Shown in pieces: positions 1 through 6,377 of a stretch of 12,395 nt of DNA (positions are counted from its first letter, which is position 1; each line of letters opens with the position of its first letter). The stretch comes from Lentisphaeria bacterium. GTDB taxonomy: Bacteria; Verrucomicrobiota; Lentisphaeria; Oligosphaerales; Oligosphaeraceae. Under the pieces are notes generated by a model, which ran no database searches, was not told the origin of the DNA, and saw nothing but the letters and a program-made list of their open reading frames with translations. Where the stretch lies: assembly GCA_016287975.1 (NCBI GenBank), contig JAEEXV010000269.1:1-12395 (forward strand), read 5' to 3'. A program made the position numbers and the translations under genes.

Positions 1-181
1 CGCCTGCGGGGGTGTCGGCGGCGCTGTCGGCGATGACGGCCGCCTCGAGCCATTCGGGGCGTCGTGCGAGTGCCTCGCGGCAGCAGCGCATGCCTTCGGC
101 GGTGAACCAGGGCGATTTGCGCTGGTTGTGGCGGCTCTGGGCGAGGGCGCGGAGGGTTTTGAGGAGCTGGCCCCTGGTCAT
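1..181 (-). CDS. TrmH/SpoU-family RNA methyltransferase, N-terminal part (cut by window edge)
   Basis: Only the first 60 codons are present; the gene runs off the left edge. Translation from the ATG at 181-179 starts MTRGQLLKTLRALAQSRHNQ and continues with RKSPWFTAEGMRCCREAL, ending at PEWLEAAVIAD. A run of basic residues, a short beta strand with an E-G pair (F26-x-x-E29-G30), a helix (CCREALARRPEW) and a second strand (EAAVIAD) is the pattern of the substrate-binding N-terminal domain in SpoU/TrmH methyltransferases, which 2'-O-methylate ribose in rRNA or tRNA using SAM. The SAM-binding knot domain would lie outside the window. The start is only 4 bases past the trhA stop and has no clear Shine-Dalgarno, which suggests translational coupling. 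The family call is by pattern only; which RNA it modifies cannot be told. Confidence 0.6.
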   Translation of the reverse strand, partial: MTRGQLLKTLRALAQSRHNQRKSPWFTAEGMRCCREALARRPEWLEAAVIADSAADTPAG

Positions 182-185
182 GGCG

Positions 186-920
186 TCAGAAGACCCCGAA
201 GGTGATGGAGACCCACTGGCAGATGGTGCCGCCGAGGACGAAGCAGTGCCAGACGGTGTGCATGTACGGGGTGCGGTCCAGGACGTAGAAGGCGACGCCG
301 ATGGAGTAGACGACTCCGCCGACGATGACCATGACGAGGCCGAGGGTGCTGATCGAGGCGTAGAGGACCTTGAAGAAGAGGACGATGTGCCAGCCCAGGA
401 GCAGGGTGATGGTGCAGGCGAGCCATTCGCGGCGCGGCTTGAGGAAGATTTCGGAGAGGATTCCAATGGTTGCGAGGCCCCAGGCGATGCCGAAGGAGAT
501 CCAGCCTACGGGGGATTCCCTCATGGTGACGAGGGTGTACGGCGTGTAGGAACCAGCGATGAGCAGGTAGATGGAGATGTGGTCCATGACCTGGAAGGCG
601 GCCTTGACGTTCCACTTCCAGACGAGGTGGTAGAGGGTGGAGAAGGTGTAGAGGATGATGAGGGTGGTGCCGTAGATCGCGGCGCTGACGATCTTGCGCG
701 GGTCGCCCTGCTGCGAGGTGATGACCAGCATGTAGGTGAGCGCGAAGATGCCGAAGACGACGCCTGCCAGGTGCGTGCCCGCGTTGGCCCATTCCTCCGC
801 CGAGGTGCGGTGGAACTCCTGCGCCCATTGCGCCAGTTTGTCATGGAGGTTGGTGCGGTGGTCGGCAGGCGGGGCGGATAGTTGTGCGGCTGCTGGGGAG
901 GTGGAATTGCTCATGGTCAT
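186..920 (-). CDS. trhA: Hemolysin III / PAQR-family membrane homeostasis protein TrhA
   Basis: 244 residues, the usual size for bacterial hemolysin III/TrhA proteins. It has a soluble N-terminus (about 1-45) and then seven hydrophobic segments. Family landmarks are clear: AEEWANAGTHLAG (41-53), FSTLYH (93-98), MDHISIYLLIAGSYTP (112-127), GGVVYSIGVAFY (201-212) and HTVWHCFVLGG (221-231). The metal-site residues expected from the PAQR/AdipoR fold are all present: H98, D113 and the HxxxH pair H221/H225. Members are integral membrane proteins linked to membrane fluidity or lipid homeostasis; the 'hemolysin' name is historical and cytolytic activity is not implied. Two in-frame ATGs (920 and 914) are possible starts and neither has a good Shine-Dalgarno. 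An RNA methyltransferase gene follows 4 bases after the stop. Confidence 0.93.
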   Translation of the reverse strand: MTMSNSTSPAAAQLSAPPADHRTNLHDKLAQWAQEFHRTSAEEWANAGTHLAGVVFGIFALTYMLVITSQQGDPRKIVSAAIYGTTLIILYTFSTLYHLVWKWNVKAAFQVMDHISIYLLIAGSYTPYTLVTMRESPVGWISFGIAWGLATIGILSEIFLKPRREWLACTITLLLGWHIVLFFKVLYASISTLGLVMVIVGGVVYSIGVAFYVLDRTPYMHTVWHCFVLGGTICQWVSITFGVF

Positions 921-937
921 GGGGCTCGCGGGTATGG

Positions 938-960
938 CGGGGCGGCATTGGCCTGCCCCG
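938..960 (-). other. Stem-loop in the leader of trhA
   Basis: Arms CGGGGC (938-943) and GCCCCG (955-960) pair fully, continued by GGC/GCC (944-946 with 951-953) around an ATTG loop, leaving one bulged base at 954. The stem has 9 base pairs and lies 17 bases upstream of the first trhA ATG. No T run follows it on either strand, so a simple terminator is unlikely. It could be a leader structure or a dispersed palindromic repeat fragment. Confidence 0.35.
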
Positions 961-998
961 TGGGTTCATGCGATATTTGCATAATGTAGCACCGCAAA

Positions 999-1015
999 GG
1001 GGAATTAGCGTCCCC
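999..1015 (-). terminator. Weak hairpin just after the GNAT gene
   Basis: GGGGA (999-1003) pairs with TCCCC (1011-1015) around a 7-base loop. Read on the minus strand it begins 10 bases after the GNAT stop codon and is followed by TTTGCGG. A five-pair stem with only three Ts is weak for a Rho-independent terminator. Between this and trhA lies the only AT-rich patch of the gap (about 970-990), which could carry a promoter, but no clear -35/-10 pair was found. Confidence 0.25.
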
Positions 1016-1025
1016 GACAATCCAT

Positions 1026-2000
1026 TCACGGGCGCAAAGCCGTGGCGGGCGCGAGTTCCATGAGCCGTGCCGGCAGGGCGAAGCTGCCGAAAGCCAGGCA
1101 CGCATCGCCGATTGTCTTGGCGCCGAGTGCAGAGAGCATGCGCTCCTTGGCCTCGTCGGCGACGGGGAAGCGCAGGGGACGGCCGGGGCAGAGCGCGGCC
1201 ACGGCTTGGATGAGTTCCGCCGCCTGGGATTCGTATCCGGGATGCCAGAAGGCGTCGGCCTGCAGGGTGCCGTCGGGCTGGGGGACGATGGTGGCGATGC
1301 CCGCGATGCCGCCGGTGGCCTTGTCCTGCAGGTAGAGGCATTCGCCGCCGCGCTCGCGCATCTGGAGGAAGCGTGGATAGAGGCCGGTGCAGGAGGCGAG
1401 CGCCATGCAGCGGGTGCTGCACAGTCCGACGTTGGCGTCGAGCACGAGGGTGGTGTTGCGTCCGCAGATGAGTGGGATCATGGGGACGCGCAGCGCGGGG
1501 GAGGCTGCTTTGACCTCGCATTCGCCGCCGGGATAGAGCCGCCGCGACAACTTCATGCCCTGCCATCCGGGTTGCAGCCGCGCCATGACATGCGCGCCGG
1601 CCTGGTAGTGGAAGCCGAGGCTCTCATACAGGTCGGCGGCGACGGGATTGCCGGTGCAGAGCCAGATGGCCTCGCCACCCTCGCGGTCGAAGTCGGCCAT
1701 GGCGAAGGCGCAGACCGCGCGGCCGAAGCCCTTGCCGCGGAAGGCGGGCGCGGAGGCGACGCCGCCCAGCATCGCGAGGCCCGTCCCCAGACGGCGGGTG
1801 ATGTGGCAGCAGGCGCCCAGTGCGCCGTCGCACTCCAGCACATAGAGGGTGTCGATGTTGGCGGCGGTCTCCAGCCCCGCGAACTGCGCGCGGGTACCCT
1901 CGACCTCCGCCGGCCCAAAGCATTCCAGCCAGAGCGCCGTCACTGCGTCGGCGACGGGTTCATTCGTGGGCAGCGTGATCTTGCGCAAGGTGGTTTTCAT
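1026..2000 (-). CDS. GNAT N-acetyltransferase with a degenerate second GNAT-like half
   Basis: 324 residues from the ATG at 2000. The open frame continues upstream to 2357 but only through repeats, so MKTTLRKITLP is taken as the start; no good Shine-Dalgarno precedes it. Residues about 1-142 form a GNAT domain: LGACCHITRRLG is a core strand pair, SAPAFRGKGFGRAVCAFA (83-100) is the acetyl-CoA motif A with R88-G-K-G-F-G93, and NPVAADLYESLGF (118-130) is motif B. GNAT enzymes transfer an acetyl group from acetyl-CoA to an amine; the substrate is unknown. Residues about 180-324 look like a second GNAT fold (GGIAGIATIVP, then a helix and ALGAKTIGDACLAFG) without an R/QxxGxG/A motif, so probably not catalytic. 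Cysteines are frequent in this half (C179, C194, C198, C204). No signal peptide; likely cytoplasmic. Confidence 0.85.
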   Translation of the reverse strand: MKTTLRKITLPTNEPVADAVTALWLECFGPAEVEGTRAQFAGLETAANIDTLYVLECDGALGACCHITRRLGTGLAMLGGVASAPAFRGKGFGRAVCAFAMADFDREGGEAIWLCTGNPVAADLYESLGFHYQAGAHVMARLQPGWQGMKLSRRLYPGGECEVKAASPALRVPMIPLICGRNTTLVLDANVGLCSTRCMALASCTGLYPRFLQMRERGGECLYLQDKATGGIAGIATIVPQPDGTLQADAFWHPGYESQAAELIQAVAALCPGRPLRFPVADEAKERMLSALGAKTIGDACLAFGSFALPARLMELAPATALRP

Positions 2001-2010
2001 AGGCAACGGG

Positions 2011-2255
2011 GCGGGGCCGGCATGGCGAAATGACGGAATGACGGCCGGACCAGCCGGGTCATGGCCCGGCACAGAACCCGGGCGGCACGTCGTGTGCAGC
2101 CGGCGAGCCGGCGGGGCCGGCATGGCGAAATGACGGAATGACGGCCGGGCCAGCCGGGCCTTGGCCCGGCACAGAACCCGGGCGGCCCGTCGTGTGCCGC
2201 CGGCGAAAAGCCGGCGGGCCTGCATGGCGAAATGACGAAATGACGGCGGGGCCGG
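2011..2255. repeat. 100-base palindromic tandem repeat, about 2.4 copies
   Basis: Copy 1 (2011-2110) and copy 2 (2111-2210) are nearly identical with an exact period of 100; copy 3 (from 2213) is cut after about 45 bases. Each unit holds two inverted repeats. One is GCCGGGCC-TT-GGCCCGGC at 2153-2170, matched by 2053-2070, where a C-to-T change keeps a G-U pair. The second is CCGCCGGC-GAAAA-GCCGGCGG at 2197-2217, matched by a shorter GCCGGC-GA-GCCGGC at 2099-2112. A short internal repeat (GAAATGACGGAATGACGG) precedes them. This is the look of a dispersed intergenic palindromic (REP/BIME-like) element. It fills most of the gap 2001-2353 between the acetyltransferase and the preceding gene. Confidence 0.85.
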
Positions 2256-2302
2256 CAGGTCAAAAGGTGCGATCTGCTCATAAGATAACCCATGAAAACG
2301 AC

Positions 2303-2340
2303 CCTGAATCTTGACTTGCCTTTGAATCCTGAATCTTGAC
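2303..2340. repeat. 13-base direct repeat, period 25
   Basis: CCTGAATCTTGAC occurs at 2303-2315 and again, exactly, at 2328-2340, with a third TGAATC at 2323-2328 inside the spacer. It sits 13 bases past the stop of the glycosylase-like gene, between it and the tandem palindromic repeats. It may be a border of an inserted segment or a simple-repeat expansion. Confidence 0.6.
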
Positions 2341-2353
2341 CGGCGCTCAATCA

Positions 2354-3481
2354 TCACTCATAGGCGTAATCTCCGTTCGGTTTTGTGAATGCCAAGGCGA
2401 TGGCTTCTGCGACATCCGGTTGATTCAACCCTTCATAATATCTGCGCCATGCAGAGGCAATCGTCCGATAGGAACCACGTCCTGCCTGATATTCAGTGCC
2501 ATAGCTTGTCCGATAGCCAAGTTTGTTGAGAATATCAAAAAGCAGGCGGACTGTCATCGTTGCATCTTGTTTCCGGAGTTCGGTCGCGATAAAGGCAATG
2601 GCATCTTTGGTGTTGGAGGCATGTTTTTTGCACTGCTTGAAATAGTTCAGCAGTTTCTCTGCCTCTTTGTCGCAATCCATAAACTCTTTCATAGGCTGGA
2701 AAAGTCCATGTTCTTCGAGCCCTGAACGAATCGTTTTCGCATAATAATCCGCGCCATAATTCCACCTCATGTTATTGGGGTGCGGCACGTTGAAAATCAG
2801 GTTGTCGCCCACTTTCCAGAGGCGCACTCGGTTTTTGTCCCACAATAGCACTTTGTCAATGTTTCTTAGATAGTTGTCACAATTGCTGCGAGCGCAAAGA
2901 ATGATGGTGACCTGTGGCGCAAACAGTCTTTGGATGTGCTGGAAATCATTTAGCGGTTGTGCCGCTGCCCAGGCAACGGCATGGGCGGCAGGGGAGGTCC
3001 CTTCCGGAATCCCCTGCGAGTCCCACCTTTCGATGGCGCAGGCATTGCCCCACACGAAACTATTCAGAAGGTCGGCGTGTTTGCGCTGCTTCAGGATTTC
3101 CCAATTCTTGACCCCATATAGGGACGCGAGGAAATACATGACGAATCCCCAGAAAGAGTAGCAATTCATAGTCCCATTTGACCAACTTACGAAATCCAGA
3201 TTCTGGAACTCGGACATGTCGAATGACGAGTTCCACTGCTCGTTTTCCAGTTGCCCAATGTATTCGTGGAGTTCAGGAGACCAACCGCAGGTCTCCAGAC
3301 CAATGATCGCAGTCTTGACCATGGATTGCTCGTAGCGAATCCCCCAGGAAGGAATGAAAGGATGGGGAATCCCGCGAAAACTCTCTGCGGGAAGCTTGTC
3401 AGTCAGTTCCTTGCAAAATTGACGCAGCAACGGCTTGTAGTATTCGCAGTATTGCTTCTGGAAATCATTAGGATTCGACAT
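2354..3481 (-). CDS. Uracil-DNA-glycosylase-fold-like protein of unknown function with an extra C-terminal domain
   Basis: 375 residues from the ATG at 3481, chosen because AAAGGAG lies 6 bases upstream; an in-frame ATG at 3535 would add 18 residues with no such site. No confident family is recognised, but the order of landmarks fits the UDG superfamily: strand plus loop AIIGLETCGW (58-67), where UDGs have the GxxPG-like catalytic loop; FVWGNACAIE (142-151); FAPQVTIILCARSN (187-200); and LIFNVPHPNNMRW (228-240), resembling the UDG HPS DNA-intercalation loop. Residues 255-375 form a separate, mostly helical domain ending GRGSYRTIASAWRRYYEG and AIALAFTKPNGDYAYE. No signal peptide or membrane segment. 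Base composition is clearly lower in GC than its neighbours (2701-2760 is 26/60 G+C; 4501-4560 inside the translocase gene is 40/60), suggesting acquisition. Glycosylase activity is inferred, not shown. Confidence 0.8.
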   Translation of the reverse strand: MSNPNDFQKQYCEYYKPLLRQFCKELTDKLPAESFRGIPHPFIPSWGIRYEQSMVKTAIIGLETCGWSPELHEYIGQLENEQWNSSFDMSEFQNLDFVSWSNGTMNCYSFWGFVMYFLASLYGVKNWEILKQRKHADLLNSFVWGNACAIERWDSQGIPEGTSPAAHAVAWAAAQPLNDFQHIQRLFAPQVTIILCARSNCDNYLRNIDKVLLWDKNRVRLWKVGDNLIFNVPHPNNMRWNYGADYYAKTIRSGLEEHGLFQPMKEFMDCDKEAEKLLNYFKQCKKHASNTKDAIAFIATELRKQDATMTVRLLFDILNKLGYRTSYGTEYQAGRGSYRTIASAWRRYYEGLNQPDVAEAIALAFTKPNGDYAYE

Positions 3482-3487
3482 GGATTT

Positions 3488-3494
3488 CTCCTTT
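3488..3494 (-). promoter_or_regulatory. Strong Shine-Dalgarno for the glycosylase-like gene
   Basis: On the minus strand AAAGGAG is followed by 6 bases and then the ATG at 3481. It is among the best ribosome binding sites in the window and fixes the start of this gene. Confidence 0.8.
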
Positions 3495-3522
3495 GTTCTG
3501 GGTTCGGTCTGGTTTGTTCTGG
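3492..3522 (-). repeat. Three imperfect 10-base direct repeats upstream of the glycosylase-like gene
   Basis: On the plus strand TTTGTTCTGG (3492-3501), TTCGGTCTGG (3503-3512) and TTTGTTCTGG (3513-3522) are spaced 11 and 10 bases apart, about one helical turn. On the minus strand they read as CCAGAACAAA-type units running straight into the Shine-Dalgarno. They could be a protein-binding array or an unstructured translational leader; the sequence does not decide. Confidence 0.45.
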
Positions 3523-3583
3523 TGGCTTGGGACAACAGGAAAAACAGATGAAGGCGGCGGGCGCGGGGGTGATTTCAGGGATT

Positions 3584-5152
3584 TCAGGGCAGTTTATCCC
3601 AGTGGATTTCGCGGAGGCCGGTGGCGGGGTTGGTGCCGATGTAGCCGAGGTCTTCGAGTTCGTCGAGGAGGACGGCGGAGCGGTTGTAGCCGAGACCGAG
3701 GCGGCGTTGGAGCACAGAGATGGTGCAGCGTTTTTCCTCTTTGAGGACGGCGATGGCGCGGGTGATGGTGTCGTCGGGGGCGGGGGCGGCGGCGGCGGCC
3801 GTATCGCGGGTCAGGACGACGAGTTCGGGGGCGTAGACGGGGGCGCCGTATTGTTCGATGCAGCGTTGCACGCTGGCGGCGATTGCCTCGGTGGTGATCC
3901 ATCCGCCCTGGATGCGTTCGGGTTCGCCGTCGCTGCCTTTGAAGAGCATGTCGCCGTTGCCAAGAAGGGATTCGGCGCCCTTCTGGTCGAGGATGACGCG
4001 GGAGTTGACGATGGAATTGACTTTGAGGGCGATGCGCCAGGGGAAGTTGGATTTGACGAGGCCGGTGACGACCTTGGCGTCGGGGCGCTGGGTGGCGATG
4101 ATGAGATGGATGCCGGCGGCGCGGGATTTGGCGGCGAGGATGTCGAGGGTGGTGTCGACCTCCTTTTGGGCGTGCATCATGAGGTCCGCGAGTTCGTCGA
4201 GGACGATGACGATATAGGGGAGTTTGTCGGGACGCCCGCTGGCATTGTAGGCGGCAATATCCCGGACCTGTGCTTCCGCGAGCCGTCCATAGCGGTAGTT
4301 CATCACGTCGATGGCCCACTGGAGGGCGGCCAGGGCCGTTTCGGGCTCGTGGATGACGGGGGCGAGGAGGTGCGGGAGGTCGTTGTAGGGCTGGAACTCC
4401 AGGTGTTTGGGGTCGAAGAGGATGAGCCGGAGTTCGGCGGGGCTGTGGCGGGCCAGCAGGGATTGGAGCAGCAGGTTCATGCAGACCGACTTGCCGGAGC
4501 CGGTCATGCCGCCGATCAGGAGATGGGGCGCATTGGCCAGGTCGATGAGCCGGATCTCGCCGTCCGCGTTCTTGCCGAGCATGACAGGGAGGCGGAAGCA
4601 GTTGTCGCGCCAGGTCTCGCTGTCGAAGAGTTCCTGCGCGGGGACGGGGGCGCACTCGGCGTTGGGGACTTCAACGCCGGCGCGGTTCTCCCTGCCGGGG
4701 ATGGGGAGCAGGAAGCGGAGGGGGCACTTGGTGTTCAGAGCAATCTGCAAGTCACTGGAGATCTTGCGGATACAGTCGACCTTGACGCCAGGGGCCATCT
4801 CGATCTCGAAACGGGTGACCTGCGGACCCTTGACGGCGCCCACGACCGTCGCACGGATCTTGGATTCGTCCAAGACCCGCTGGATGATTGCGTACGGCTC
4901 CGATGCGCCCGAAACGGCGGCGGACTTGGCGGCGAGATGGCGCCGCAGTTTCTCCAGCGCCTCTTCCAGGCTGGTGAAGGTGGGGCCATCCTTGAACAAC
5001 CCCGCCTCATCGATCGTGTCGATGAGTTCGTTATACACATCCCAACTGGGCAGGAAAGGCGAAGTCGGCATGTCGTCGTCTTGGTCAATAATAGGATGGG
5101 CGAGGGTGCCGAGGGCGAAGCAGTAGTAGGAAAGCGGGTAGTCTTTTTTCAT
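3584..5152 (-). CDS. FtsK/SpoIIIE-family DNA translocase, soluble form without membrane domain
   Basis: 522 residues. FtsK/SpoIIIE motors are hexameric ATPases that pump double-stranded DNA, classically to clear chromosomes from the division septum. Present here are the alpha-domain region (about 85-190, with KGPQVTRFEIEMAPGVKV), Walker A GGMTGSGKS (214-222), the family motif LFDPKHLEF (245-253), Walker B IVIVLDELADLM (314-325), ATQRPDAKVVTGLVKSNFP (353-371) and RVILDQKGAESLLGNGDML (385-403), then an Ala/Pro linker (451-460) and a winged-helix gamma domain (461-510, with the typical GYNRSAVLLDELEDLGYIG), which in FtsK reads KOPS polarity sites. Canonical members have several N-terminal membrane helices and are much longer; this one has only about 80 soluble residues there. 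AGGA lies 7 bases before the ATG. A tandem 9-base duplication (3572-3589) gives two in-frame TGA stops. Confidence 0.93.
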   Translation of the reverse strand: MKKDYPLSYYCFALGTLAHPIIDQDDDMPTSPFLPSWDVYNELIDTIDEAGLFKDGPTFTSLEEALEKLRRHLAAKSAAVSGASEPYAIIQRVLDESKIRATVVGAVKGPQVTRFEIEMAPGVKVDCIRKISSDLQIALNTKCPLRFLLPIPGRENRAGVEVPNAECAPVPAQELFDSETWRDNCFRLPVMLGKNADGEIRLIDLANAPHLLIGGMTGSGKSVCMNLLLQSLLARHSPAELRLILFDPKHLEFQPYNDLPHLLAPVIHEPETALAALQWAIDVMNYRYGRLAEAQVRDIAAYNASGRPDKLPYIVIVLDELADLMMHAQKEVDTTLDILAAKSRAAGIHLIIATQRPDAKVVTGLVKSNFPWRIALKVNSIVNSRVILDQKGAESLLGNGDMLFKGSDGEPERIQGGWITTEAIAASVQRCIEQYGAPVYAPELVVLTRDTAAAAAPAPDDTITRAIAVLKEEKRCTISVLQRRLGLGYNRSAVLLDELEDLGYIGTNPATGLREIHWDKLP

Positions 5153-5480
5153 GGCAGTGTCCTGGATGGTGGTGGAAGGAAAAACACCATCTCATATAGC
5201 AAGACACATGCCAAACAGACCGCGAGGGAGGCGGGGATGGATGCAGGTGAAAAACTGAGCGGCGATGCTCAAATATTGGGATATGCGCCATTGCTCCAGG
5301 ACAATATCGCCGGCTCGCCTTCCCGCCCGCCGCCTCTGGGGGGGTGCGGGGGGCGGAGCGAAGCGAAGCCCCCCGTCGTTTGCGTGTGTGGCAGAAGGCA
5401 GCATCCTCCAATACAACCCCGCGCCGCGACGCTCGTCGGCTCGGAGCATCGCCTTCCCGGGGCTTGGGGAACAGCGCCCG
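5153..5480. other. Intergenic gap of 328 bases between the PHP and translocase genes
   Basis: No credible gene was found on either strand. The 5160-5290 part is more AT-rich and should hold the promoter of the translocase gene; TTGGCA and TATATG occur on the minus strand around 5191-5212 but only 10 bases apart, so they are not a standard pair. The AGGA at 5160-5163, 7 bases from the ATG, is the likely ribosome binding site. The 5310-5400 part is G-rich on the plus strand and contains the palindrome listed separately. Confidence 0.6.
5347..5375. repeat. G-rich inverted repeat (hairpin)
   Basis: CGGGGGGC (5347-5354) pairs exactly with GCCCCCCG (5368-5375) around a 13-base loop that itself repeats GCGAA. 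A run of seven Gs (5338-5344) lies just before it. On the minus strand no T run follows, so it is a poor intrinsic terminator for the upstream five-gene unit. It resembles a dispersed intergenic palindromic element. Confidence 0.55.
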
Positions 5481-6377
5481 TCAGTGGCGATGCGCCGCGT
5501 GGAGGCGTTCGAGGATTTCGTCGAGCCAGAGGTCTTCGCCGAGATGGGCGGCCATTTTCTCGTGGGTGGTGGGGCTGCTCTGGGGGAAGGCATGGGTGTC
5601 GGAGCCGGCGGAGGAGAGGAGGCGGTGGCGGAGGCAATAGCCGCGATAGAATCGGACCATTTCGAGGGGGATGCCCGAATTGGAACACTCGAGGCCGTCG
5701 ACGGGGGCGTATTCGCAGAGGGCGTCGAGCCATGCTTCGTCGGGTTCCTTGCGATAGTCGTAGGGATGCGCCCAAAAGGCGAGGCCGCCGGCCTGGTGGA
5801 CGGCCTCGACGACTTCGCGGGCATCGAGGTAGGCGTCGTCGCTCAGGGCGTGGCGGACGATGTCGTAGAACTCCGCGACATCCTTCATGCCGAGGGCGAG
5901 GAGGGCGGGCTTGACGACGGTGCTTTTGACATGGGTGATGCCCTGCACCGCCATGACGTGGGCGGGGCGGTAGGAGCGGAGCGCTTTTTCGCGGGCGGCG
6001 CGGCCGAAGGGGATGCCGCGGGCGAGGCACTCGCTGCTGATGGCCTCGCCCCATTCGCACTGCATTTCCCGGGAGCGCTCCAGGATGCGTTTCCAGGTGC
6101 CGTCGGGGGCGGGGTTGAAGCCGAGGCAGACGATGTCCTGCACGCCGAAGGGGGTGCGGGCGGACATCTCGGCGCCGGTCAGGAACCGGACGCCTGGGAA
6201 CGCCTGGGCGGCCTGGCGGAGTTCCGCGTAGCCGTCGAAGTTGTGGTGGTCGGTGACGGCGAAGGCGCGCAGACCCAGTTCCGCCGCGCGACGGAGATAC
6301 TCGACGGGGGCGACGTCGGCGTCATAACTCCAGTAGGTGTGGAGATGGAGGTCGTAGGTGGCGAGATGGTCAGGCAT
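5481..6377 (-). CDS. PHP-domain metal-dependent phosphoesterase
   Basis: 298 residues, typical of stand-alone PHP-family phosphoesterases (TrpH/YciV-like and histidinol-phosphatase-like proteins). The metal-binding motifs are all visible in order: DLHLHTYWSYDAD (9-21, H11 and H13), VTDHHNF (41-47, D43 and H44), TGAEMSA (67-73, E70), YRPAHVM (136-142, H140), FWAHPYD (201-207, H204) and GSDTHAF (258-264, D260 and H262). Such enzymes hydrolyse phosphate esters with a two- or three-metal centre; known substrates include nucleotides, short RNA ends and histidinol phosphate, and the substrate here is not identifiable. No signal peptide, so cytoplasmic. The ATG at 6377 overlaps the end of the EEP gene by 8 bases, implying translational coupling and a shared role. 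It appears to be the last gene of the five-gene unit. Confidence 0.9.
   Translation of the reverse strand: MPDHLATYDLHLHTYWSYDADVAPVEYLRRAAELGLRAFAVTDHHNFDGYAELRQAAQAFPGVRFLTGAEMSARTPFGVQDIVCLGFNPAPDGTWKRILERSREMQCEWGEAISSECLARGIPFGRAAREKALRSYRPAHVMAVQGITHVKSTVVKPALLALGMKDVAEFYDIVRHALSDDAYLDAREVVEAVHQAGGLAFWAHPYDYRKEPDEAWLDALCEYAPVDGLECSNSGIPLEMVRFYRGYCLRHRLLSSAGSDTHAFPQSSPTTHEKMAAHLGEDLWLDEILERLHAAHRH

Noticed and set aside
12..881. 289-codon plus-strand frame opposite trhA
   Set aside because: Acidic low-complexity product, fully antisense to a well-supported membrane protein gene.
2011..2255. CRISPR array
   Set aside because: The units are contiguous 100-base tandem copies without distinct spacers between short repeats, and no cas genes are present.
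2001..2357. N-terminal extension of the acetyltransferase reading frame
   Set aside because: The extra 119 codons run through the 100-base tandem repeats and give a repetitive, basic, Pro/Arg-rich product with no domain. The GNAT domain begins at the ATG at 2000.
5185..5215. Sigma-70 promoter for the translocase gene
   Set aside because: TTGGCA and TATATG occur on the minus strand but only 10 bases apart, far from the usual 16-18, so no promoter is called.
3251..5914. 887-codon open frame on the plus strand
   Set aside because: It lies opposite the translocase, the glycosylase-like gene and the PHP gene, is made of Gly/Asp/Glu/Val-rich low-complexity sequence, and has no recognisable domain. 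It is an antisense shadow of GC-rich codons.
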